The notes: generated by a model from the sequence alone, not told the origin. A stretch of 64,000 bases of DNA from FW021-bin31 sp964647485 (GCA_964647485.1 CAZYHV010000004.1:124001-188000); one strand, 5' to 3'; counted from the first letter of the stretch, positions 25,974-35,407 are shown. Translations and numbers: made by a program.

Positions 25974-28900
25974 TTAAAATGATATTTTAACACCTACTAC
26001 ATAAGAACGAGGGGTGGGATACGTCCCCGTATAAACACCGGGTACGGTAGTAGGGGGTTCAGGAGTAGGTCCACTAAACTGTGTAATATAAAATAAGTTA
26101 TTCGCTGTAAAGAAAAGTCTTGCGGACTTTAATACTCGGGTATGACTTAACAATCCTTCCGAAAAATCATAAGACAAAGTAAATTCTCTTCCGGCCAAAT
26201 AACTTCCATTTTCATAGAAATTTGAATTATTGCTGTTTAGAACCCTACCTGCATTATTCACTCTGGTATAATTTTTCTTTCCTAAAGGAGCAGAGACCTG
26301 ATCAGCATAGTATACTTTTGGAATATCTGTATTTCTATTGCTTGGAGACCATGCATTTTTCTGCTTCTCCAGGTAATTAAACGTCCCCTGATAGTTTCCT
26401 AATATACGAGCTACATAATCGTTATAGATTACATACCCGGTAGCAAACTGGAATCGAGCATAAAAGGTAAATCCTTTATAAGCCAAAGTCGTAGAGAATC
26501 CTCCGGTCCACTTTGGATTGATATTTCCTATATAGACTTGATCTCTGACATCAATGGTATCATTCTGATCCACATCTTTCCAATTGACATCTCCCGGCGT
26601 AATATCTCCGGAACCATAATTAGAATTTGGGCCACTAATTCCGGCAACCAAATCTACACGATTACCGGCAACCTCATTGACTTGATCTTGATCTTTAAAG
26701 ATGCCTAATTCTTTAAAGGCATATACGCTACCAAGCGTTTGTCCTTCTTGGTATCCGCCAACCCATACAAGTTTCCCTTTCTTGGGATCATAAATCTGAA
26801 AGCCTCCCTGACGATTATTGGGTTGTCCATTAGGTGGAAGCTTTAAAATCTTGTTTTCATTATAAGAAGCATTGGCGCTAACATCCCAACGAAGTCCATT
26901 TGGTTGATTCAGAATATTTGCCGTTACTGATACTTCAAATCCCTTATTCTGAAAAGTCCCGAGGTTGGTTCTTATAGAACTATATCCCGTATAACTTGGT
27001 AAGGAAAGGTTTGTTAGCAAATCACTGGTCTTTCGATTATAATAGTCCAAAACAGCAGATACCCGATCTCCAAAAAGGCCGAAATCTAACCCCACATCAA
27101 TCGTCTTACTCTTTTCCCATCCAAGATTGGAGTTGACCATGGCTGTATTTAAAAACCCGGACTGCCCATTATAGGATCCTTGCAGCCCATATACACCCTG
27201 TACCTCATATCTCCCTAATCCGGCTACATTTCCATTTACACCATAACTTATTCTGGGTTTCAAAGTAGAAATCACATTGGAGATGCTACTATTTTGCCAA
27301 AACTTTTCTTTTTGAATATTCCAACCTGCAGACATCCCCGGAAAGAACCCGAAACGATTCCCATTGGGCAAACTGGAAACTCCATCCCGTCTAAAAGTTA
27401 AGGTTAAAAGATAACGCTGATCATAATCATAATTCAAACGACCAAACTGAGAAATAATCCGATAATCTGTCCGCATGCTATAGTTGTTATTCAGTCCATT
27501 TACGACAACATTGGAAGAAGAATTTGGATTAAATACCGTTGAAGCATTGACCGTGGGAATATCATCGGTAGGGGATTTTGTTCCCAAAACCTGCATCTGA
27601 AAGACACTGTTGTCAAAATACTCGGCTCCCAACATCAAATTAAAATTATGTTTACCAAAGGACTTATTATATCCGGCAATTACATCATATTGTTGTTGAA
27701 ACGCCCTCTGATAATTAGCCGATGCTTCTCTGGAAACATCTCCGGTAGAAGGGGGATCCGTAAATATTTGGGAATAGGTTTTTGTCGCCCGCCAGAAAGA
27801 CTGATTTAGATTTTCAAAATAGTATCCGGAACCGGTTCCCTTTATATACAAGCCGGGAATAATGTCCCATTTTACAGAGGCATTGGCAGTAATCCTATTT
27901 ACATCCGCTTTTCGATCATGTTTATTTAACCAATAGAGTGGGTTTCCATCCGTTATTCCATTCCCCGGATTCGGTTGGGAATGATCTCCATTAATCCAAG
28001 GATTAAAAGTAGGCCATAAAGACAAAGTTCTGTACATGGTATTAATCACATTCGCATTGGCTCCATATTCACCGGAAGTAGAGGCTTTAATACCGGAGCT
28101 GACTTTTAGATTCGGTTTTATTTTGTAAGAACCTTTTACATCTCCAGAAAAACGCTTGTATTCAGAGCCCACTATTATTCCATCTTCTTTATAATAATCA
28201 AAACTTGTATAATACTGTCCTTTGTCATTTCCTCCGGTCGCTCTCAAATAATGATCCTGCGTTTTTGTGTTTCTGAAGACCAGATTCTTAACTTCTCCGG
28301 AATGATCTTTAAAAATGATCGTACCTCCATAAGGATCCCCAACAGTATCCCAGCCTTCACCCAATAAATGTTTGGTCTTGCTGTTGTACTCTCTGATATC
28401 AAAGGTAGAAAGATAAGCAGAATCTGTACGTAACCCATATCCGTTAGCAGCATTTACATCACTCAATGATCTTCCTGAATTTTTATCTCCCAATCGATTA
28501 TAATAAATAAAATCATGAGCATCCATGAAGTCATAACCTTTTCTAGCCTGGTTGAACCCTAAGGTATATTTATAAGTAATTTTTGCTTTCCCCGCACTTC
28601 CGCTTTTTGTTGTAATTAATAATACGCCATTATTGGCACGGGCTCCGTAAATAGCAGTTGCAGCGGCATCTTTTAACAACTGTACCGATTTAATGTCTTC
28701 TGCCGGAATGTCATTATAAGAACTAATTACTCCATCTACAACGACTAATGGACCTCCGGGGCTATTTATAGAAGCCCCTCCACGTAAGAGTACCTTTGGG
28801 GTGGCTCCCGGCTGTCCGGTAGAATTGGTTACCTGTAGCCCCGGTAAAGAGCCTTGTAAAGCACTTCCAATGTTTGCCCTGGGAACATCTTGCAAGACTT

Positions 28901-29294
28901 TATCACTCATCTTTGCAACAGAGTTACTAATCGTAGACCGGCTTTGTTTCCCGTATCCCACAACAACCAATTGATCCAACTGGTGAGAGCTTTGCCCCAT
29001 TTGAATTGTCAAATCTTCTTGCCCGGAATAGACCAGCTTTTTGGTATCATATCCAAGAACTGTTACCCGAATGGTATCCCCCTTAGAAACAGATAAAGAA
29101 AACCTACCTTCCCCTCCACTAATTGCTCCGGATCCTGCTCCGGATCTAATTGTGGCTCCCGGAAGAGGATCTCCCGAAACAGCATCGACTACTGTTCCAC
29201 TCACTTTTTGTTGCTGTGCCAGCACTGAAACAGGGAGAAGAAAAAACCCTATTCCAACCATAAAAATAATAAAAGAGTTAATAAAATTTTTCAT
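25974..29294 (-). CDS. susC: SusC/RagA-family TonB-dependent receptor
   Basis: An outer-membrane active transporter of about 1106 aa. The signal peptide precedes an N-terminal carboxypeptidase-regulatory-like domain (KVSGTVVDAVSGDPLPGATI). The TonB-box/plug region (QLVVVGYGKQSRSTIS) follows, with the plug motif LLKDAAATAIYGARANNGVLLITT, then a 22-strand barrel region to the C-terminus (YVVGVKISF). It pairs with the adjacent SusD. The signal peptide beginning MKNFINSF sets the start at ATG 29294; the frame extends to 29327. The operator-like palindrome at 29312-29325 lies just upstream. Import of sialic acid or sialoglycans is inferred from the locus. Confidence 0.95.
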   Translation of the reverse strand: MKNFINSFIIFMVGIGFFLLPVSVLAQQQKVSGTVVDAVSGDPLPGATIRSGAGSGAISGGEGRFSLSVSKGDTIRVTVLGYDTKKLVYSGQEDLTIQMGQSSHQLDQLVVVGYGKQSRSTISNSVAKMSDKVLQDVPRANIGSALQGSLPGLQVTNSTGQPGATPKVLLRGGASINSPGGPLVVVDGVISSYNDIPAEDIKSVQLLKDAAATAIYGARANNGVLLITTKSGSAGKAKITYKYTLGFNQARKGYDFMDAHDFIYYNRLGDKNSGRSLSDVNAANGYGLRTDSAYLSTFDIREYNSKTKHLLGEGWDTVGDPYGGTIIFKDHSGEVKNLVFRNTKTQDHYLRATGGNDKGQYYTSFDYYKEDGIIVGSEYKRFSGDVKGSYKIKPNLKVSSGIKASTSGEYGANANVINTMYRTLSLWPTFNPWINGDHSQPNPGNGITDGNPLYWLNKHDRKADVNRITANASVKWDIIPGLYIKGTGSGYYFENLNQSFWRATKTYSQIFTDPPSTGDVSREASANYQRAFQQQYDVIAGYNKSFGKHNFNLMLGAEYFDNSVFQMQVLGTKSPTDDIPTVNASTVFNPNSSSNVVVNGLNNNYSMRTDYRIISQFGRLNYDYDQRYLLTLTFRRDGVSSLPNGNRFGFFPGMSAGWNIQKEKFWQNSSISNVISTLKPRISYGVNGNVAGLGRYEVQGVYGLQGSYNGQSGFLNTAMVNSNLGWEKSKTIDVGLDFGLFGDRVSAVLDYYNRKTSDLLTNLSLPSYTGYSSIRTNLGTFQNKGFEVSVTANILNQPNGLRWDVSANASYNENKILKLPPNGQPNNRQGGFQIYDPKKGKLVWVGGYQEGQTLGSVYAFKELGIFKDQDQVNEVAGNRVDLVAGISGPNSNYGSGDITPGDVNWKDVDQNDTIDVRDQVYIGNINPKWTGGFSTTLAYKGFTFYARFQFATGYVIYNDYVARILGNYQGTFNYLEKQKNAWSPSNRNTDIPKVYYADQVSAPLGKKNYTRVNNAGRVLNSNNSNFYENGSYLAGREFTLSYDFSEGLLSHTRVLKSARLFFTANNLFYITQFSGPTPEPPTTVPGVYTGTYPTPRSYVVGVKISF

Positions 29295-29311
29295 AAAAAT
29301 GATTTTAGTAT

Positions 29312-29340
29312 GTATTACATAATACAATATTACAAAATAA
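29312..29340 (-). promoter_or_regulatory. Putative GntR operator and weak -7 box of susC
   Basis: GTATTA-CA-TAATAC (29312-29325) is a near-perfect palindrome. It contains the 9-mer ACATAATAC found at three other promoters here. On the minus strand TTATTTTG (29333-29340) deviates from TAnnTTTG at one position and lies just upstream of the palindrome. Confidence 0.55.
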
Positions 29341-29359
29341 ATTTCTTTTATACAATTTT

Positions 29360-29413
29360 TTTGTGATTTTCATAGAAATTAAGCTACTTTTGTATTCATA
29401 TTATACATAATAC
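29360..29413 (+). promoter_or_regulatory. Promoter and putative autoregulatory operator of the GntR regulator
   Basis: TTTG (29360-29363), a 21-base spacer and TACTTTTG (29385-29392) form a good -33/-7 promoter. The operator-like TATTA-TACA-TAATA (29399-29412), extended to ACATAATAC at 29405-29413, covers the expected transcription start. Binding there should repress the regulator's own gene. Confidence 0.6.
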
Positions 29414-29419
29414 TATTTA

Positions 29420-30175
29420 ATGTTTCCTCTTTATATGGACACGAATAAACCCATTTCTTCCAATAACTTCTTTCCTCCCATAGATCCGGTAGATACAGCA
29501 AGCCTTCCAGACAAGGTGGAGATGAAACTGATCCGTTACTTCTTGGATAATGAATTAAAACCGGGAGATGCTATTCCCCGCGAAATTGACTTGGCAGAGT
29601 CTTTGGGCGTAAGTCGAACCGTCATAAGAGAAGCGCTGTTAAGATTAAGAATGATAGGGCTCATTGAATCTAAAAAAAGGAGAGGTGCCATTTTAAAAAA
29701 TCCGGACTTACTCTCCTTACTCCAGAAGACGCTTTACCCCACCATGATGGATGAAAATACACTCAAAGACATCTTTGAAATGAGGCTCGTCATGGAAATC
29801 GGTATGGCCGATTTAATTTTTAATCGAGTAAAACCCGAAGATATCAAAGCACTAGAAAAGATTGTAAAAGACGAACCGGTACACAGCAAATCTTTTATTT
29901 TTAAAGTTGATCAGGAAGTTCAATTCCATGGAAAATTATACGAGATCACAGGAAACGACACCTTAAAAAGATTCCAGCAACTGCTCTTGCCGGTATTCCA
30001 ATATGTTCATAAAAGTGGTATTCTGGGTCAGGAATCCTATTCAAAAAGATATGTTTCTCATCAGGAATTGGTAAAAATAATTAAAGAAGGAAGTCCGGAA
30101 GAATTTAGAGAAGCTATGCGTGCTCACTTAGAAAATCACTTTCACCGTTTATTTCCAACGGAAAATGAAGAGTAG
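29420..30175 (+). CDS. GntR-family (FadR-type) regulator of the sialic-acid locus
   Basis: A 251-aa regulator. Its N-terminal winged helix reads LKPGDAIPREIDLAESLGVS, then RTVIREALLRLRMIGLIESK (about residues 38-80). The all-helical C-terminal ligand domain is of the FCD type (DIFEMRLVMEIGMADLIF; VDQEVQFHGKLYEITGN; AMRAHLENHFHRLF). It is divergent from susC, with 125 bases between the likely starts. By position it should sense sialic acid or a derivative such as ManNAc and control the locus, a role like that of NanR. The name is not assigned because ligand and operator are unproven. The start may be ATG 29420 or ATG 29435. Confidence 0.88.
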   Translation: MFPLYMDTNKPISSNNFFPPIDPVDTASLPDKVEMKLIRYFLDNELKPGDAIPREIDLAESLGVSRTVIREALLRLRMIGLIESKKRRGAILKNPDLLSLLQKTLYPTMMDENTLKDIFEMRLVMEIGMADLIFNRVKPEDIKALEKIVKDEPVHSKSFIFKVDQEVQFHGKLYEITGNDTLKRFQQLLLPVFQYVHKSGILGQESYSKRYVSHQELVKIIKEGSPEEFREAMRAHLENHFHRLFPTENEE

Positions 30176-30353
30176 CTGCTCCGGATCAACCTTTCTTCAC
30201 TTCGTGCTCTGATTAGAGATAGTACCTGACAATGAGAAAATAACGCCTTGTATCCTAGCGTATGGGTTCTAGAAGATAATGCCGTTTTATATTTTTTCTT
30301 CCCTTATTTTTTAATATTCTATAAGAGATCCCTCAATACTTTGGAATTTTTTC

Positions 30354-30361
30354 TATCTTTG
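30354..30361 (+). promoter_or_regulatory. Predicted -7 box of asnA
   Basis: TATCTTTG matches TAnnTTTG, leaving a leader of about 80 bases before the ATG at 30447. No well-spaced -33 box is evident. Confidence 0.45.
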
Positions 30362-30446
30362 CAGAATAAAATTAGATTATAACTAACACTTTCATTATTT
30401 TTATAAATAAAACACAACACTAAGTTAGATAAAATTAATTTCATCC

Positions 30447-31508
30447 ATGGGACTTGCTGCATCGAAGACGACATTGCCGGGACTGATACTCCCTAAAGAT
30501 TATCATTCCATCTTGGACACCCTGCCTACAGCACATGCTTTACAACAACTAAAGAGTTTTATACAGCTCAATTTGGAAACGGAGATGTATTTGCATAGGG
30601 TAAGTGCTCCACTTTTTGTAAAGAAAGGAACCGGAATCAATGATGACTTGAGTGGGATAGAAAAACCGGTTGGTTTTTCTATAAAGGAAATGAATGGTAC
30701 ACAAGCTGAGGTCGTACAATCACTGGCGAAATGGAAACGCATGGCACTCAAAGAATATCATATTCCTATCAATGAAGGAATTTATACCGACATGCACGCC
30801 ATCCGACCGGATGAAACACCGGATAATCTACATTCTCTCTTCGTTGATCAATGGGATTGGGAACAAAGAATCTCTGAAGGACAAAGAAATTTAACCTACT
30901 TGAAAGAGGTCGTCCGCAAATTATATGGGATTTTACAACGTACAGAAAACTACATAGACAAGCTTTATGGGATAAAGCCGGCTCTACCCAAGAACATTCA
31001 TTTTATTCATTCCGAAGAGTTGTTGCAAGCATACCCCGATTTGACCCCAAAACAAAGAGAACGGGAAATCGTACAAAAATATGGAGCCGTCTTTTTAATT
31101 GGAATCGGTCATCCGCTCTCTAATGGAGAGCCTCATGACGGACGCTCTCCCGACTATGATGACTGGAGTACAAAAAACAGCGATGGATTTTATGGCCTTA
31201 ATGGGGACATTCTCATTTGGCATCCGGTCATTAAAAAAGCATTTGAAATTTCCTCTATGGGAATTCGCGTAGATCCGGAAACCCTACTACATCAATTGTC
31301 TTTGCGGAAACAAGAAGAACGAAAAAGCTTACTTTATCACCAAAAACTCTTATCCGGAGAATTGCCATTAAGCATCGGTGGTGGAATCGGACAATCCAGA
31401 CTAGGCATGTATTTCCTCAGAAAAGCTCATGTAGGAGAAATTAGTGCCGGTATTTGGCCGGAAGAGATGAAAAAAGTCTGTCAAGAAAATGGAATAAAAT
31501 TGGTATAA
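30447..31508 (+). CDS. asnA: Aspartate--ammonia ligase (asparagine synthetase A)
   Basis: A 353-aa class-II-synthetase-like enzyme that makes asparagine from aspartate, ammonia and ATP. Diagnostic stretches are VSAPLFVKKGTGINDDLSG, GIYTDMHAIRPDE, the ATP-binding DQWDWE and the C-terminal GGGIGQSRLGMYFLRKAHVGE. Length is close to the usual 330-350. It stands alone before rlmN and has its own promoter. Confidence 0.96.
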   Translation: MGLAASKTTLPGLILPKDYHSILDTLPTAHALQQLKSFIQLNLETEMYLHRVSAPLFVKKGTGINDDLSGIEKPVGFSIKEMNGTQAEVVQSLAKWKRMALKEYHIPINEGIYTDMHAIRPDETPDNLHSLFVDQWDWEQRISEGQRNLTYLKEVVRKLYGILQRTENYIDKLYGIKPALPKNIHFIHSEELLQAYPDLTPKQREREIVQKYGAVFLIGIGHPLSNGEPHDGRSPDYDDWSTKNSDGFYGLNGDILIWHPVIKKAFEISSMGIRVDPETLLHQLSLRKQEERKSLLYHQKLLSGELPLSIGGGIGQSRLGMYFLRKAHVGEISAGIWPEEMKKVCQENGIKLV

Positions 31509-31516
31509 AATTGACT

Positions 31517-31524
31517 TACCTTTG
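31517..31524 (+). promoter_or_regulatory. Predicted -7 box of rlmN
   Basis: TACCTTTG lies only 7 bases before the ATG at 31532. A transcript starting at the usual distance from this box would have almost no leader. Confidence 0.45.
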
Positions 31525-31531
31525 CAGCGTG

Positions 31532-32578
31532 ATGGTAAGACAAAAACCTAATATACGACAGCTTAGCAAAGAAGAATTAACTACCTGGTTTACAGAAAAT
31601 GGAGAAAAACCTTTCCGCGCCCGTCAATTATGGGAATGGTTATGGAGTAACCATGCCGGCGGTTTTGATGAGATGACCTCACTTTCCAAAGTAATGAGGG
31701 AGAGACTGAAAAAAGAATTTAGACTGCCGTCATTGACCATTGACACCATTCAGAACAGCTCAGACGGAACCATAAAAACAAGATTCCAATCAGAAGAAGG
31801 ACATACTTTCGAAGGCGTGTTGATTCCTACTAAGAAAAGACAAACCGCCTGTGTATCCTCTCAAGCCGGCTGTAGCTTAAATTGTAAATTTTGTGCCACC
31901 GGCTACCTACAACGTAAGAGAAACTTATGGTATGATGAAATCTATGATCAGGCAGCAACCATCAATCAACAATCATTAAAAACATCCGGAAAAAAGCTTA
32001 CAAATATTGTTTACATGGGGATGGGTGAGCCGCTGATGAACTATAACAATATGATGAAATCCATAGAACGGATTACGGCTCCTGATGGCTTGGCTATGAG
32101 TCCGAGACGAATCACCGTCTCTACTTCCGGCATTACCAAAATGATTCATAAACTGGCAGACGATAAAGTACGTTTCAATCTGGCACTCTCCTTACATGCT
32201 CCTACAGATGAACAGCGAACCCAAATCATGCCTTTCAATGCAAAAAATAACATTGCTTCCCTTATGGAAGCCCTGAATCATTTTTATAAAGAAACAAGAA
32301 ACGATATTACCTTCGAATACATCTTATTTAAGGATCTGAACGATACCATCAAAGATGCAAATAATCTCATTAAATTATATCGGCAAGTTCCTGTCAAAGT
32401 CATTAATATCATCGAATACAATCCCATCGATGAAGCTCATTTTGAAAAACCGGAAAAAGAAAAAGTAGAGGCCTTTATGGCTTACCTTTCCAAAAATCGT
32501 GTCAACGCAAGGCTTCGCAGAAGTCGAGGGAAAGATATTGACGCAGCCTGTGGACAATTAGCCAACAAAGGAAAATAA
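31532..32578 (+). CDS. rlmN: 23S rRNA (adenine2503-C2)/tRNA methyltransferase RlmN
   Basis: A 348-aa radical SAM enzyme. The [4Fe-4S] motif CSLNCKFC is followed by the family's YMGMGEPLMNYNN. The second methylation Cys is probably the one in DAACGQL at the C-terminus. It methylates C2 of A2503 in 23S rRNA and A37 in some tRNAs. The frame extends back to 31454, inside asnA. The start MVRQKPNIRQLSKEE at 31532 fits the family, and a promoter box lies between. Confidence 0.95.
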   Translation: MVRQKPNIRQLSKEELTTWFTENGEKPFRARQLWEWLWSNHAGGFDEMTSLSKVMRERLKKEFRLPSLTIDTIQNSSDGTIKTRFQSEEGHTFEGVLIPTKKRQTACVSSQAGCSLNCKFCATGYLQRKRNLWYDEIYDQAATINQQSLKTSGKKLTNIVYMGMGEPLMNYNNMMKSIERITAPDGLAMSPRRITVSTSGITKMIHKLADDKVRFNLALSLHAPTDEQRTQIMPFNAKNNIASLMEALNHFYKETRNDITFEYILFKDLNDTIKDANNLIKLYRQVPVKVINIIEYNPIDEAHFEKPEKEKVEAFMAYLSKNRVNARLRRSRGKDIDAACGQLANKGK

Positions 32579-32617
32579 TATTCATCATTCCTGCCGAAAA
32601 GGTAGTAAAAAAAAATT

Positions 32618-33436
32618 ATGAAAAAGCCTACACGAAAAAAAGGGCAAAACCCCAAAAGAAAACCCACAAAGGGTTCAAAAACACCTACCCAATTTCCACT
32701 AAATAAATATCTGGCTCATTGTGGAATCTGTGCCCGTAGGAAGGCCGTTGATCATATTAAGGCCGGGCTAGTAACAGTGAATAACAAAACCATAGTAGAA
32801 CCCGGTTTCAAGGTGTCTCCCAAAGACAAAGTAACCTTTAAGAAGAAGCCTGTCCATCTACAACGGAAACAGGAATATCTGTTGCTCAATAAACCGAAAG
32901 ACTGCCTGACAACGACCAAAGATCCCAGAGGCCGACGAACGGTCATGGACTATATTCGAAGAGCAACAGACGAGCGGGTATATCCCGTAGGTCGTTTAGA
33001 CAGAAATACCAGTGGCCTGTTATTAATTACCAATGACGGAGACCTGGCTCAAAAATTAGCTCATCCCTCCGGAGAGATAGAGAAAGTGTATCATGTCACC
33101 TTAAATAAGCCTTTAACGAAGAAAGACTTTGAGCAGATTGTTTCCGGGATAAACCTGGAAGATGGAATGATTGCAGTGGATGCACTGGCTTATGTAGAAA
33201 CGGAGGATCATACCCAAGTAGGGCTTGAAATTCACAGCGGTAGAAATCGAATTGTCAGAAGGATCTTCGAACATTTGGGATATGAGGTAAAAAGCCTGGA
33301 TCGGGTCATCTACGCCGGATTAACCAAAAAAAACCTTCCCAGAGGAAAGTGGCGCCATCTGACCCAGAAAGAAGTCCGTATTTTAAAACACTTCAGAAAC
33401 AAAAAAGCAAAAAAAAGATCTTCTCAAAAAAAATAA
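32618..33436 (+). CDS. RsuA/RluB-family rRNA pseudouridine synthase
   Basis: A 272-aa enzyme. A basic Lys-rich N-terminal extension (about 25 residues) precedes an S4 RNA-binding domain (LNKYLAHCGICARRKAVDHI). The catalytic motif VGRLDRNTSGLLLITNDGDLA contains the active Asp. The closing GRNRIVRRIFEHLG is typical of RluB/RsuA. It is probably RluB-like (23S rRNA), but the target cannot be fixed. A second pseudouridine synthase gene follows after one base. Confidence 0.93.
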   Translation: MKKPTRKKGQNPKRKPTKGSKTPTQFPLNKYLAHCGICARRKAVDHIKAGLVTVNNKTIVEPGFKVSPKDKVTFKKKPVHLQRKQEYLLLNKPKDCLTTTKDPRGRRTVMDYIRRATDERVYPVGRLDRNTSGLLLITNDGDLAQKLAHPSGEIEKVYHVTLNKPLTKKDFEQIVSGINLEDGMIAVDALAYVETEDHTQVGLEIHSGRNRIVRRIFEHLGYEVKSLDRVIYAGLTKKNLPRGKWRHLTQKEVRILKHFRNKKAKKRSSQKK

Positions 33437-33437
33437 A

Positions 33438-34163
33438 ATGAACATCAGGAAACATATTCTTGTTGAAAACGAAGCTTTCATCGGCGTTAACAAGCCGGCA
33501 GGTCTACTTACCATTCCCGACCGTTATAATCCCAATCTTCCCGCTTTATCCAAATTATTAGAACAAAAATATGGGAAGATTTACATCGTTCATCGATTAG
33601 ATAAAGATACTAGCGGCGTTTTGCTTTTTGCTAAAAACAAAACAGCCCATCAATTTTATTCCCAAAAATTTCAGGATCGAAAAATAGACAAGTTTTACAA
33701 GGGATTGGTTGTTGGTCGTATTTGGGATCAAGAGGGAGAAATCAATACCCCCATTGCGGCCCAGAGTGGAAAAGGCGGAAGAATGAAAACAGCAAAAAAA
33801 GGAATGGAAGCCCGCACTAAATTCGAAGTTATCGACTCCTTTGGTCTATACACCCTGCTGAAATTGCAACTTTTTACCGGACGAACTCATCAAATAAGAG
33901 TGCACCTGCAATCCATTGGTCATCCTATTGCTATGGACCGTTTATATGGATCTGCCGACCCCTTCTATTTGTCTTCTATTAAAAGAAAATATCGAGTAGG
34001 TAAATATCAAGAAGAAGAAAGACCTCTGATGAGTCGACAAGCACTACATGCTTCATCTTTACATTTTACAGACGAAAAAGGGCAAAAGCACGAGATTAAC
34101 GCACCTTTGCCCAAAGATTTTAAAGCTGTTCTCTATCAATTAGAGAAACATGCTAAAGAATAG
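33438..34163 (+). CDS. RluA-family pseudouridine synthase
   Basis: A 241-aa enzyme without an S4 domain. The catalytic motif is IVHRLDKDTSGVLLFAK, with GRTHQIRVHLQSIGHPI and a final LHASSLHF. It modifies uridines in rRNA or tRNA; which sites is not evident. It begins one base after the previous synthase gene, so translation is very likely coupled. A convergent lipoprotein gene ends 3 bases downstream. Confidence 0.93.
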   Translation: MNIRKHILVENEAFIGVNKPAGLLTIPDRYNPNLPALSKLLEQKYGKIYIVHRLDKDTSGVLLFAKNKTAHQFYSQKFQDRKIDKFYKGLVVGRIWDQEGEINTPIAAQSGKGGRMKTAKKGMEARTKFEVIDSFGLYTLLKLQLFTGRTHQIRVHLQSIGHPIAMDRLYGSADPFYLSSIKRKYRVGKYQEEERPLMSRQALHASSLHFTDEKGQKHEINAPLPKDFKAVLYQLEKHAKE

Positions 34164-34166
34164 AGA

Positions 34167-34946
34167 TTATTTGAATTTACCTTCAGAAATCACTTTTTTA
34201 TCATGTTCTTTTGAGCAATAAACCTTTATTCCTCCTCCGTAATTCTGTATATCCTTATACGAATAATTTGTCAACAGATTGGCAGAAATCCCATCCTCAT
34301 GCGATACAGAATCCAATGCAAAGTCAGCATCTTCAAATCCATCCGCATCTACAACAGAAACAGGATGATCATTTCCCTGACAAACTTCATTTATTTTGTC
34401 CTGAACCAACTTAATTACTAAATAGCTACCAGAATCTCTCTTATAGACTCTAAATTGACCATTGATTTCCCCTTTATCATCTTTCATATCATAAGACTTG
34501 AAAGTTGCATTGGCTCCTAATTCTGCCTGCGCAACAATAGTACTGTTATCACTTTTATAGACACTCAAACTAATATTCTCTTTTTTCAACTGATCAAAAG
34601 ACAAATTCACTTCTTTCACCATCTCCATCTGGCTGCCATCATAGCTTCCTAGATCAACCAGAGCTTCTCCTTTTTCCAGGGAAGTTCCTTTTCTGATTTT
34701 CACGGGCAGGGAGGAGGTCGCACTCATGTCTTTCCCCTGCAACTTTAAGGTTACGATGACAGAATCTGCATCAATGACTTCTTTGAACATGGCGGTTCCT
34801 TTTACATCCAAATTCCCGAAAGCGGTCACTTGATATTTCTGTGTTCGTGGATTAGGCTTTGTATCATTTTTATTACAAGAAGCAAAAGTAAAAGCCAATA
34901 CTGCCATTAAAAATACGCTTGATAATAATTTCGTCGAAAATTTCAT
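34167..34946 (-). CDS. Lipoprotein of unknown function
   Basis: A 259-aa protein with lipoprotein signal MKFSTKLLSSVFLMAVLAFTFASC. The mature part is beta-rich and shows no domain that I recognise. Two Cys in the C-terminal part (EVCQGNDHP and KVYCSKEH) could form a disulfide. The frame extends three codons upstream to 34955, but the signal indicates ATG 34946. Its neighbours give no functional clue. Likely attached to the outer membrane. Confidence 0.7.
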   Translation of the reverse strand: MKFSTKLLSSVFLMAVLAFTFASCNKNDTKPNPRTQKYQVTAFGNLDVKGTAMFKEVIDADSVIVTLKLQGKDMSATSSLPVKIRKGTSLEKGEALVDLGSYDGSQMEMVKEVNLSFDQLKKENISLSVYKSDNSTIVAQAELGANATFKSYDMKDDKGEINGQFRVYKRDSGSYLVIKLVQDKINEVCQGNDHPVSVVDADGFEDADFALDSVSHEDGISANLLTNYSYKDIQNYGGGIKVYCSKEHDKKVISEGKFK

Positions 34947-34998
34947 AATAATCATTGTTTATGTTTGAATACTTGTGTCTTTACAAAAACCGAACCAA

Positions 34999-35394
34999 CT
35001 ATTCTTCTTTTTCTCTTTTGGGACCATAAATTTCCATAAAAACTGCGGCTCCCAGGAAAGCACCAATAGTATCGGCCAGCCAGTCCCACCATTCCATATC
35101 CCGATGAAGGCTTGCAATCTCTTTTTGAAGGATTTCAATAACCAATCCTAATATAATGGCAACCACAATAACACGAGCCATATACACCACCTGTCTTTCC
35201 TTGCCTTTTAGCCGACGAAAAACAATACTCCACAACAATACAAATCCCGCGAAGATTCCACAATGTACCAATTTATCAAAATAAGGAATCTTTGAAAAGG
35301 GCGTGTTCGGAATATCTGAGGCCGGCATTAAAGTCAAAGCAAAAATAATGAGGGTCCATACGATGGGCGCCAAAAAAGCAGTTATCTTCTTCAT
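34999..35394 (-). CDS. VanZ-family membrane protein
   Basis: A 131-aa protein with four hydrophobic segments and the VanZ-type features FDKLVHCGIFAGFVLLWS and EILQKE...DWLADTIGAFLGA. VanZ-like proteins are small inner-membrane proteins of unclear biochemical role. The start at MKKITAFLAP (35394) leaves 13 bases after gcvH, so the two are probably cotranscribed; this pairing is frequent in Bacteroidota. Confidence 0.85.
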   Translation of the reverse strand: MKKITAFLAPIVWTLIIFALTLMPASDIPNTPFSKIPYFDKLVHCGIFAGFVLLWSIVFRRLKGKERQVVYMARVIVVAIILGLVIEILQKEIASLHRDMEWWDWLADTIGAFLGAAVFMEIYGPKREKEE

Positions 35395-35407
35395 AGGTAA
35401 AAGGCTA

